From NCBI GenBank assembly GCA_021292165.1, contig CM037878.1:253446968-253510967 (forward strand): 64,000 bases of DNA, read 5' to 3'. Below are positions 53,140 through 62,397 of the stretch, one piece after another (positions within the stretch are counted from its first letter, which is position 1; each line of letters begins with the position of its first letter). This DNA is from Shinisaurus crocodilurus (Eukaryota; Chordata; Lepidosauria; Squamata; Shinisauridae). The position numbers and the translations under genes are program-made. The notes beneath the pieces are model-generated. The model did no database searches. It had not been told where the DNA came from and saw only the letters and a list, made by a program, of their open reading frames with translations.

Positions 53140-54720
53140 TTTTATTTTTAAATAATATTTCAAGGCCACCTTTAGGGGCAAAAGCCATCACAAGGCAGCT
53201 TACACAATGAAAACCCATATAATGAAATTCTATAGCAATGTTAAAACAGCCAAAATTAATAAAATCATCAAACACCAGCAGTAAACTATCTAGTCCAGAT
53301 GGAAATAGAATCTAAAACACAATTGCAGCTAAAAACCTGGAACAGCTGAAATATATTCAGGAGGAGGCCAGAGGAAACAAGTAAGTCTCCAGGGCCTTCC
53401 TGAAACCTTGCAAAGAAGGGGCCTACAGACACCTGATGGCAACCAATTCCAGAGGCATAGGCCACTGCAGAACAGGCCCTCTCTCATATACTTGCCCACT
53501 TAAGTGCCTTCAGAAGTGGGCAAGTGAGAAGGGTTTCTGTTGCTAATCTTAAAGTGTAGGCAGGCTGATACAGGTGAGGGGGTCCTTCAAGTAACTTGGT
53601 CCCAAGCTATCTGATGAGGCTTTAAAGGTAAAAAACAACAACCAGCATTTTAAATTGTGCTTAGAAACACACTGGTAACCAGTGTAGCTGGTGCAGTATA
53701 AATGTTAAATGATCTTACTGCCTTATCCCCACCAACACTCAGGCGGCTGTATTCTGCACCAGCTAAAGTTTCTGAACTGTCTTCAAAGGCAGCCCAATGT
53801 ACAGTGCATTGCAGTAGTCCAGCCTGGACTTCACTAGTACATGGATGACAAAGGCAAAGTCCATCCTCTCCAGATAGGGGCACAGCTGGCATACCCAGGT
53901 ACCGGTAAGCTGGTAAAACCCTCCTGGACACCACAGCTCCTGAGCTTCCCCAGTTAGTACAGAGTCCAGGAGAACTTCCAAACTGCACACTTGGTCTTTC
54001 AAGGGGAGTGTGTGCAACCCCATCTAAGAGCAGTTGAAATGTCTATTCAAAGTAGTTGATCTCCCATCCCACAGTAGTCTAGATTAAGTCAGCTTGTTCA
54101 CCCTCATCCACCCCAAAACTGCCTCCAGACACCAGTTCAAGAGTTCTACACCTTCCCTGGGACGTGCAGATAGAAACAAGAAGTAGAGCTGAGTATCATC
54201 TGCATATGGATGACACATAGGCAGTATGCTTATGTATGTAAACCAGTTGCTGGGGAACATGGGTGAGAAGGGGCTATAGCACTCATGTCCTGGTTGTGGG
54301 ATTCCGTGGGCAGCTGGTTGGCCACTGTGTGAACAGAATGCTGGACTAGATGGACCTTTGGTCTGATCCAGCATGGCTCTTATTTTCTCATGTTCTTACT
54401 TCAGCCCAAACCTCCTGATGACTTCCCTCAGCAGTTTTATGTAGATGTTAAAAAGAATGGGGAACAAAATGGAACATTGCACAACCCCACAGACTAGTGA
54501 CCATGGAGTAGAACAGAAGTTTCCCAGCACCATCTTCTGAAACCACTCCTACAGGAAGTACCGAAACTATCTTAACATTGTGCCTCCTAAGCCCAACCCA
54601 GATAAGGGATCCAGAAGGATACCAGGGTTGATGGTATTGAAAGCTGCCAAGAGGTCCAGAAGAGCCAACAAGGTTGTACTCCCCCTAGCCAGTCTGTGAT
54701 ATACATCATCAACCAGGCAG
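53140..54720 (-). mobile_element. L2 LINE, RT to 3' end, dead
   Basis: Minus-strand order: 'LVDDVYHRLARGSTTLL'-like text near 54700, GVVQCSILFPILF near 54460, 'DDTQL' near 54200, then 53763-54023 with 'PLKDQVCSLEVLLDSVL' and 'VKSRLDYCNALYIGLPL', and the 3' UTR to 53140. A CR1 tail interrupts it at 54213-54401. Confidence 0.75.
54213..54401 (+). mobile_element. CR1 3' tail inserted in L2
   Basis: GGCAGTATGCTTATG, AACCAGTTGCTGGGGAAC, CAGCTGGTTGGCCACTGTG, CTAGATGGACCTTTGGTC, TTATTTTCTCATGTTCTTA. It splits the L2 between TGATGACAC and TTCAGCCCAAACC. Confidence 0.75.
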
Positions 54721-55056
54721 ACTATTAGGCATCAGGGTCGGTGGTATATCAATAGAATCCCAATCCTGTCTCAGGTGCCCAACACCAGGTACAGACACTC
54801 AAAGCTGGCTGACCATTGGATGGGGTACCTGACCAGGGAGATGGTCAGGTATAGATCAAAGCTACTTGATTGGGCCTTGCCGTTGTTGGCTCATAAAATA
54901 TGTAAACAAAAGTGCCACAGAGCACACAACTGCACAGAAAGAAAATATATTATCAAAAACTATCACGGTAGCCCCTCAGAAAGATATGTGTCGACTGACC
55001 ATGACAAGGAATAAGGAATGACCATGACAAAGAATGACCATGACAAGGAATAAGCC

Positions 55057-55233
55057 TGTGGCTTATGCTGGCTCATCTTGTCTGAGTGTGGAAAGCTAAG
55101 CAGGGTCAAGCCTGGTTATTACTTGGATGGGAGACCCCTCCTCTAGTTTCCTGCATTGAGCAGGGGGTTGGACTCGATAGCCTTGTAGGCTCCTTCCAAC
55201 TCTATGATCTATGAAATCTATGAAATCTATGAA
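55057..55233 (+). mobile_element. 5S rRNA-derived SINE with CR1-like tail, copy 2
   Basis: GGAAAGCTAAGCAGGGTC (A box), CTGG, and ATTACTTGGATGGGAGACC (C box, intact) head a CR1-like tail (GAGCAGGGGGTTGGACTCG, CTTCCAACTCTATGATC) ending in (TATGAAATC)n. It lies in only one arm of the surrounding palindrome, so it is younger than the inverted duplication or was lost from the other arm. Confidence 0.85.
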
Positions 55234-55569
55234 ATATATATATATAAATAAATAACAGTGAAAAAACATGTTGTGAAAATCAACATGAGATATGGTACGT
55301 AGTAGTAACAACTAATAGTAAAGACACCAGAATGCTGCAAGCATGTGCCAAAATATATAAAATACGATAAAGAAAAGAAGGACAAACAATGTTGGCAAGT
55401 AATAACAGTAGATAAAACTACTATAAGCAGTTTTATCTACTGTTATTACTTACCAACATTGTTTGTCCTTCTTTTCTTTATCGTCAGCCTTGCTTTGATT
55501 TTGTTACCTGTTAATCATCACATTGAGATTGTTTTTCCCTTCCCCTTTCTCATTTTGCCTTTGCTTATA

Positions 55570-55819
55570 CAGTCATGCCTTGGATTGAGAGCATAATTCG
55601 TTCCGGAAACATGCTTGTAATCCAAAACACTCTTATATCAAAACGACATTCCCCAAAAAAAATTTGTACAGAGATTTTTAATTTAAGCCGTACTACAGTA
55701 CTTGTATTGCAAGATGTCGCTTGTATATCAAGTCAAACATAATTAAATAAATATTTAAAAATGTGCTTGTCTTGCAAAACGCTCTCAAACCAAGTTACTT
55801 GCAATCCAAGATATTACTG
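55570..55819 (+). mobile_element. Tigger/mariner-like MITE, copy 3
   Basis: TA-flanked. Ends CAGTCATGCCTTGGATTG and CAATCCAAGATATTACTG. The interior (TTCGTTCCGGAAACATGC, TTTAAGCCGTACTACAG, CTTGTCTTGCAAAACGC) is very close to 59886-60117 and 60559-60808. Confidence 0.85.
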
Positions 55820-56194
55820 TACTTTGTTTACTGTAGTTTTACTTATTGTTACTTACCTGCCTACTTTTTGTGTTATATTTTTCATCAATTGTTGATTGGC
55901 TGTGTTTGTTTATATTATATATTTTGGCACATGCTTGCAGCATTCTGGTGTCTTTACTATTAGTTGTTACTACTACGTACCATATCTCATGTTGATTGTC
56001 ACAACATGTTTTTTCTGTTAGTTATTTGTTAGTTTTTTCTGTTAGTTATTTATATATATATATATTTGTTTATTCCTTGTCATGGTCAGTCGACACATAT
56101 CTCTTTCTGAGGGGCTACGTGATATTTTTCGATAATAGATTTTCTTTCTGTGCAGTTGTGTGCTCTGTGGCACTTTTGTTTACATATTATCTAT

Positions 56195-56520
56195 TAGCAA
56201 CTGCAGCCTTCACTGTCTTTGGGCTCATAAAAGTAGCCAGGAGAGAAATGGCTGAGAGAGTAATGGTAGTGAACTCCTCTTTACAACAGGTTGAGATTTC
56301 ACCATGCTTAAAATAGGCAGTGGTAAGACCTTCATTGTTGTTTTTTAAAAAACAACCTTCCTGAACGGCACTGTATGGGATAACTCCAGGCCAGTATCCA
56401 ATATTCCATTCATGGGCAATGTGTTCGAGTGTGTGATGGCATCCCAGCTCCATCTGTTTCTCAATGAGGCAGACTATCTAGATCTGTTTCAATCAGGTTT
56501 CAGGCATGGTTATGGGATAC
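56195..56520 (+). mobile_element. L2 RT N-terminal fragment
   Basis: Reads 'VNSSLQQVEISPCLK', then in another frame 'ASIQYSIHGQCVRVC', and 'LNEADYLDLFQSGFRHGYG' (consensus EEADYLDPFQSGFRPGHG). Likely the continuation of 52736-53130. Confidence 0.65.
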
Positions 56521-56779
56521 AGATTTCTATCCCACCTTTACATTAAAAAATAAAATCTACAAGGTATTTAACACTAAAACTAAATTATTATTAGGAATTA
56601 TGTCACTTTACTGAAATATTTTAATTTATTCTAGAAAACAGACATGGTTTCTGGATATAATATATTTTTTAAATGTACAGCTTCTTGTGAAATACGTAAT
56701 TTCATTCCCATTTTTAGAGATGATAAATTAAGATTGAGAGACAGTAACTACTATAAATCTATCTATTGAGTCTATTATA

Positions 56780-56842
56780 AATACAGTGAACCGCCCAGAG
56801 AGCTTTGACTATTGGCAGTATAGAAATGTAATAAATAAAGAA
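56780..56842 (+). mobile_element. LINE 3' tail
   Basis: GTGAACCGCCCAGAGAGC, TTTGACTATTGGCAGTATAG, AATAAATAAAG. Same tail type as 34900-35055. Confidence 0.6.
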
Positions 56843-57545
56843 ATGAAACCTCAATATCAACACTATCTATACAGAATGGATGCCAGTGCTCAAATTTAGT
56901 GAGCTGTAGAATTTTAACAACAGTTTAATAAATCACACAAATTTGATGAATTGTAAACCACTGCTTTATTTTCCAATCAGTATTTTGGACTTCACTTTTG
57001 GAATCATTTTCTGGAGATTCACTCTTTCTGCGTTTCTAGCAAAATCTCTTGATCTCAATGGCTATTTAATTAAAGAATCTCTGCATTACAATTAATTATC
57101 AGAGGACTAAATATTAGGACAATATGTGTCCAGAAAACCCCCTCATACATCTCATGTCAATGTCAGAAAAAGGTATAAACTCTTCCTAGAATTTGATTCT
57201 GAAGAGGTAATCACACTGCAAGAGCTGTAAGTTTGAAGGGGAAAAGAAAGAAAAGTTGCATCGGACATCTGGCATTCTTTTTCAAAACCCATTTTAATTC
57301 AGTTTTAGTCTTCTTCTGTGATACACAAGTGTATCTCTGTTGTTTTTAATGCTATTTTCTCTTAAAGTGATTTTATAGTGATATGGTTTGTTTTATACTG
57401 ATCATCATCAGCCCTTAGAGCATATTACTAATTGGCAGGATATAACGTTTTAAAATAAATATTAGTTCTATTCTTGTCTTGGTAACTTCAGCAAAACTTA
57501 ACCATGTGAATTGGCAAATATCTCCTTAGAATTCCTTCTGTAATC
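56843..57545. other. unassigned
   Basis: AT-rich; nothing recognised. Confidence 0.35.
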
Positions 57546-57553
57546 CTCTAGGA

Positions 57554-57811
57554 CAGGGGTTCTCAACCAGGGGGGAATTCCCTCGGGGGGGGGGATTTTA
57601 GGGATTCAGGGGGGGGATTGGGACCACAGATTCAAACTGTTGGAATACTGATCTTTCTACAAATTACAATTCAACAGATTGTACATAATCTACAGGACAT
57701 CACACCTTGTTGTATGGCACAGATTAAGTCAGACAATCTTGGAAAGGGTGGAATTACATTCTGACATATGGTGAAGAGGGTGCATGGGGCAAAAAAAGTT
57801 GAGAACCACTG
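57554..57811. mobile_element. hAT element, 258 bp, 8-bp target duplication
   Basis: Ends CAGGGGTTCTCAACC and GTTGAGAACCACTG, flanked by CTCTAGGA on both sides (57546-57553 and 57812-57819). The subterminal G runs and TTCTCAACC resemble the SPIN/Charlie-type hAT ends. No transposase. Confidence 0.9.
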
Positions 57812-57819
57812 CTCTAGGA

Positions 57820-58639
57820 CATGGCTATAACAATAGGTAAATGCACACAGATGCAGATAATTTTTTCATAGTGCTAAATTTATCTATACCTGATAAATGA
57901 AAAAAAAGTACCAATTTATAGATTCCAAGGTTCTCTAACACATAGTCCCTCATTGTTCCAGTTTCCACTGTCAAACATTAACTCTTTCAAGTTATGAAGT
58001 ATTCTGGGGTTTTTTTAAAAAAATATTCTTACTGAGACATTTAAAAATAGCATTTGAGCAGTAAGCAAGGCAAGGGGTTTATTAACGCAATTGGTTATTA
58101 AAGATGCAGATCTGGATGCAAGCAAATAGAATGGGGACTATCAAGTATATGTAATGGTTGATTTCATAAGAATTGTCTGTTAGAATATCCACACCCGCAG
58201 AACAACAGTTAAATCAATCTCAGTTTTTCCAAGGTATTAAGATTTTACTAAGAATCTGTTCAGGAAGTCCACCTACTACAGCACAGTAACAACTAACCTC
58301 CTTAAGTTTAATGGATGTGTAGAAGACCTGGACTGGCATTGTGAAATATGCTAAACCACTCTTTATGGCTGTTGATGAGGTGGGACTGAGCATTTTTCAC
58401 AATACCTCTTGACACTTTCCTCGTACACAGGGTGATGACGATAATCAAGCTGGCTGCAGAAAAACTATAATATTCCAGTATTCCAACTGTTTTCTTGCAC
58501 AAGCTGTCCCTAGATCCTGTTTATGTTCCCAAAGAACAGGAACAGTTGACAGCATGCAGCTTTTGAGAGGCCTTGCCCAAATAATTCTTTTGCTAAAGAT
58601 ATAAATTCTTTGTATGGCAGAACTGAAGCTGACATTCTG
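57820..58639. other. unassigned
   Basis: No recognised repeat or exon. Confidence 0.35.
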
Positions 58640-58955
58640 AAAGTCTTCAATACATGTTGCAAGCTTTGCTTATATTATTCGTGTCATTACAGTATATAAG
58701 GTTCTCAGATTCCATTCCAAGATTCATAATGCCATGCTCTTTACAATCTCCCATTCCTCAAATTATCTGAAGGCCCTCTTGACAGCCAAAAGACTGATAT
58801 TACAACACTGGAAAAATAAACGCTGACCTCCTATAACACAATGGATTGAGGACCTAATAATGCTTTCGACATTTGAGTGGGTGGTATTTAGACGCCACCT
58901 GCAGATGGATAAATACATGGATATTTGGTCTGCTTTTTCTGAAGTTTATGCATAA
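58640..58955 (+). mobile_element. L1 ORF2 C-terminal remnant
   Basis: A plus frame reads 'LLTAKRLILQHWKNKR', then 'PITQWIEDLIMLSTFEW' and 'DKYMDIWSAFSEVYA', the last residues of an L1 ORF2 (consensus AR--I---WK, W------L----). A frame break separates the parts. Confidence 0.6.
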
Positions 58956-59617
58956 CTATTTTTATGGATAATTGTATTACTACATACTTTTTGATACGGT
59001 ACTTATGGATATATATTTCATACATATTTACTGTAAGTGATCCATTCAAAAAATACTGTAAGAAAATTGTATTTTTTCTTGTTCTTTTTCTCTCTCTTCT
59101 TTTTTATATTTTTTGTTTTGTTTTGGTGTAATTCACATTTTAAAAACTACGTAATAATTTTTTTTAAAAAATTATCTGATAGGCATAAAAATAATAATTT
59201 CAGTTACTAAATAAGTCCCACCATAAAAGCACAGCAGCACCTTTGTGTTTGCTGTGCTGTAACACAAACAAATGTTTCAGTGTGACCAGTGTCATACTTC
59301 AGTGAGAAACTGGGTGGATAAAGGAAATGTGCTGGACATAAATTGTTTGGATTTTAGCAAGACCTTTCACACATGTCCCAGCAAAGGAAGTACATAGAGA
59401 ATTATAACCTAAATAAAAAATAATAAAATAATGTAGACAAAAATGGTCTGACAGGATGAAAATTAATTGTCCTAGAGGAAAACCAAGGAAAATCTAACTG
59501 GGAATCATTATTTACATAATAACGAATGGACTTCATTTTAACTAGTAAAAATTGGTGTACTATTCAAATGGAGGACTTTTACACCAAGTGTAAGAATACA
59601 AGAAAATATTGCTCTTC
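58956..59617. other. unassigned
   Basis: T-rich (59060-59180), possibly the L1 3' UTR. Nothing else recognised. Confidence 0.35.
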
Positions 59618-59720
59618 CTCAATATGTTCTGGCCTACAACTCTCATCAGCCCTAGCCAGTATAGCCAATTGTGAAGGCGTAGGCAAAAGCATCTGGAAGA
59701 CCACAAGTGGTCCACCAAGG
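59618..59720. mobile_element. hAT-like MITE, diverged
   Basis: ATGTTCTGGCCTACAACTCTC, ATCAGCCCTAGCCAGTATAGCC and AAAAGCATCTGGAAGACCAC follow the left-arm, centre and right-arm order of the 22193-22320 family. Confidence 0.5.
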
Positions 59721-59885
59721 TGACTACGAAAGAAAATACATGGCTCCTTATGTCCTAGCATAACTTTGCCCCTAACTAGCACACTGTTTCTGAAATGTTT
59801 GATTCAACAGAACTAATCAGTAACTAACTGTGTAGTAGATAAGGATGTCGGAGAAAGCCACAACCGACTCAATGAGTTCAAATTA

Positions 59886-60117
59886 CAGTCATGCCTTGGA
59901 TTGAGAGCATAATTCGTTCCGGAAACAAGCTTGTAATCCAAAACACTCTTATATCAAAACGACATTCCCCAAAAAAATTTGAACAGAGATTTTTAATTTA
60001 AGCCGTACTACAGTACTTGTATTGCAAGACGTCACTTGTATATCAAGTCAAAAAAATTAAATAAATATTTAAAAATTTGCTTGTCTTGCAAAACGTTCTC
60101 AAACCAAGGTATTACTG
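59886..60117 (+). mobile_element. Tigger/mariner-like MITE, copy 4
   Basis: TA-flanked; CAGTCATGCCTTGGATTGAG to CCAAGGTATTACTG. Lacks the 18 or so bases (AAGTTACTTGCAATCC region) present before the right end of other copies. Confidence 0.85.
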
Positions 60118-60129
60118 TACTAAGAATCC

Positions 60130-60480
60130 CACCTGTGGATTCTGCAGTGGACCGGCTTTTCCTGAGTTGCACGGATTCCATGGTTTTCCGGAGTTTAAAA
60201 AAAAAATAATTACATGATTTTATGCATGTAAAATCATAGAAAATTTAATAAAAAATGATCAAAATTTGCATTTCCCCCCAAAGGCTAAAGCATGAAAATA
60301 TGCATTTTTCAGGGATTTGCATATTTTGGGGGGACTTGCACATTTTTGGGAGTCACAAATTTGCACAACTTCGAATTTACGCAAATACATACAAATGCAT
60401 TTGCGCAAAATTCAATTTTCTTAATGTGGGCAACAGAATGAAAGGCGCCTGACAATCTGCAAAACATAGACGGAATGGAT
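60130..60480. other. TTTGCACAA-rich patch, possible old transposon
   Basis: Repeated words TTTGCAT, TTTGCACAACTT and GCATTTGCGCAAAATTC recall the interior of 22529-23072. No convincing ends. Confidence 0.35.
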
Positions 60481-60558
60481 TTTACAACATCTGTACATTG
60501 CTAGTAGTAGATCATGCACAATGGAGAGGATCAGGGAAAGGAACTTTCATTCTGAATA

Positions 60559-60808
60559 CAGTAATACCTTGGATTGCAAGTAACTTGGTTTGAGAGCATT
60601 TTGCAAGATAAGCAAATTTTTAAATATTTATTTTTTAAAAATTGACTTGATATACAAGCAACGTCTTGCAATACAAGTACTGTAGTACGGCTTAAATTAA
60701 AAAATCTCTGTACACATTTTTGGGGGGAATTTCATTTTGATATAAGAGTGTTTTGGATTATAAGCACGTTTCCGGAACGAATTATGCTCTCAATCCAAGG
60801 CATGACTG
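60559..60808 (-). mobile_element. Tigger/mariner-like MITE, copy 5
   Basis: TA-flanked; reversed relative to copies 3 and 4 (starts CAGTAATACCTTGGATTGC, ends CAATCCAAGGCATGACTG). With 59886-60117 it forms an inverted pair 440 bases apart. Confidence 0.85.
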
Positions 60809-61835
60809 TATTACCAGAGCAGCAGACCTCATACCCAGCACTACTTTGGAAAGCACCTCAGTTTCAAAAGCAGTTTACCATGTGGGGAGCTGGGATACTT
60901 CTGGGTACCTAAAACTATTTGCCTAGTTCTCCAGGCCACAGCCAACATTATTATTGAAACCATTACCCTTATATAAAATTTAAGTGCCCTTCTGGAATTT
61001 GTCATTAAAATCACTTGACTTCTGTATTAGATTTGTGGGCTCTGAGGATTACCTTTGCAATCCATGGCTACTATGCCATATCTACATACTCTCTGGCACA
61101 AAATGGTAACACCAATTTTAAAGCTAATCTCCCGTCTCCCACACTGAAATGTGATCTCCTGGCTTTTGTTCTGGTCAACTTCTCCTTCATTAATATTTCC
61201 TAATATTATTGTCCATAAGCCTTGAGAAATCAAAGCTGCTAAATTGAAGTAGAACTCCTTCCAAGACCACAGTTCCTTTGCATATGAATATAAAAATTCT
61301 CCAATGTCCATGTTTCATACTTCAGATCCAGTAGACAGCTCAATTTGGTGGAAAGCTTATTTGCCAGCAAAATAAACAAGAGATCACTAGAATAGAGATT
61401 GCAGCATTTGTTTTGTTTCTGATTTTAAAAAAGGCTTAGATCTCACTTTAAAGCATGGCACATTAATGTTCTTAGCTAAAATCCAGAAACTTATTTTAGA
61501 CATGTCTAAGGGTTTAACCCCATCCAGTAGAGCCTTAGACTCATTGCTTTGAGAAGCAGTCCTCCATGCTGCTACATGGCAAACTGCTTTTGAAAGTAAT
61601 GTGGTCCCTGCCAAAAGTCAACACCTCACTGGTAGCACTGGAAGTTATTTATTTATTTTACTTGATTTCCATACCACCGGATAGCCAAAGCTCTCTAGGT
61701 GGTCCACAAAAATTACAACTCAAAAATACAACATAACAAAATCATAATATAAATTCTTTAACATACAATATAAAAACAATTTACAACAACTAAAAAAACA
61801 GTTACTGGGATTTGATAAAACACCTGACATTAAAA
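60809..61835. other. unassigned; reversed LINE tail at 61640-61720
   Basis: At 61640-61720, ACTTGATTTCCATACCACC, GGATAGCCAAAGCTCTCTAGG is the reverse of the 34900-35055 tail type. The rest shows nothing recognised. Confidence 0.4.
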
Positions 61836-62397
61836 CTCCCATGGACTCACCAGGTGTGCTGTCTCCCCGGGGCACGGATTAAGGGATGTGACAGAGCAGC
61901 TGCCGAGGCTCATACAGCCCACCGACACATACCCCTTTCTTCACTTCCACGTGGGTTCAAATGATACTGCCAAGCGGAGTTACAAAGAAATCACGGCAGA
62001 CTTTGAAGAGTTGGGAAGGGAACTCAAGAACTTTGGGGCCCAGATAGTCTTCTCATCCATCCTTCCAGTACTTGGAAGAGGCATAGAAAGGGAAAGAAAA
62101 ATACTCAGAGTGAATGACTGGCTACGAAGGTGGTGCCGACGTGAGGGATTTGGATTCTGGGACCACGGGCTACACTTCCTGGAAGATGGACTGCTGGCAA
62201 AGGATGGGTTGCACCTCACAAGGACCTCACAAAGGATGGGTTGCACCTCACAATGTGTTTGGCCACAGCATGAGGAACTTAATCAAGAGGGCTTTAAACT
62301 GAATCCAACAGGGGAGGGAGACATAAACTCGGGAATTCCAATGGAAGAAGGCCTCTGTGCCACAACGGAGAGAACAGCTCCAGCAGGTGCCCAATGA
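61836..62397 (+). pseudogene. CR1 ORF1 esterase-like protein, broken
   Basis: CR1 ORF1 proteins carry an SGNH/GDSL-type esterase domain needed for retrotransposition in related elements. Seen: 'HQVCCLPGARIK', then a one-base shift near 61885, 'FLHFHVGSNDTAKRSYKEI' (the G-x-N-D block), 'GAQIVFSSILPVLGRG', 'VNDWLRRWCRREGFGFWDH' and the D-x-x-H block 'KDGLHLT'. A 32-bp tandem duplication (units start at 62202 and 62234) then shifts the frame, so the end 'VFGHSMRNLIKRALN' is read in another frame. The first part, including any GDS-type Ser block, is missing. Confidence 0.8.

Larger units (their letters stand above)
54896..56190. repeat. 1.3-kb imperfect palindrome
   Basis: The arms 54896-55425 and 55435-56190 are inverted copies around a loop of about 9 bases. 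Nearest the centre, 51 bases (55375-55425) match the other arm with one mismatch. Further out, 55250-55340 and 55910-56015, then 54896-55020 and 56075-56190, still match closely. The left arm carries a 5S SINE; the right arm carries a Tigger-like MITE plus about 170 bases absent from the left. No gene inside. Confidence 0.85.
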
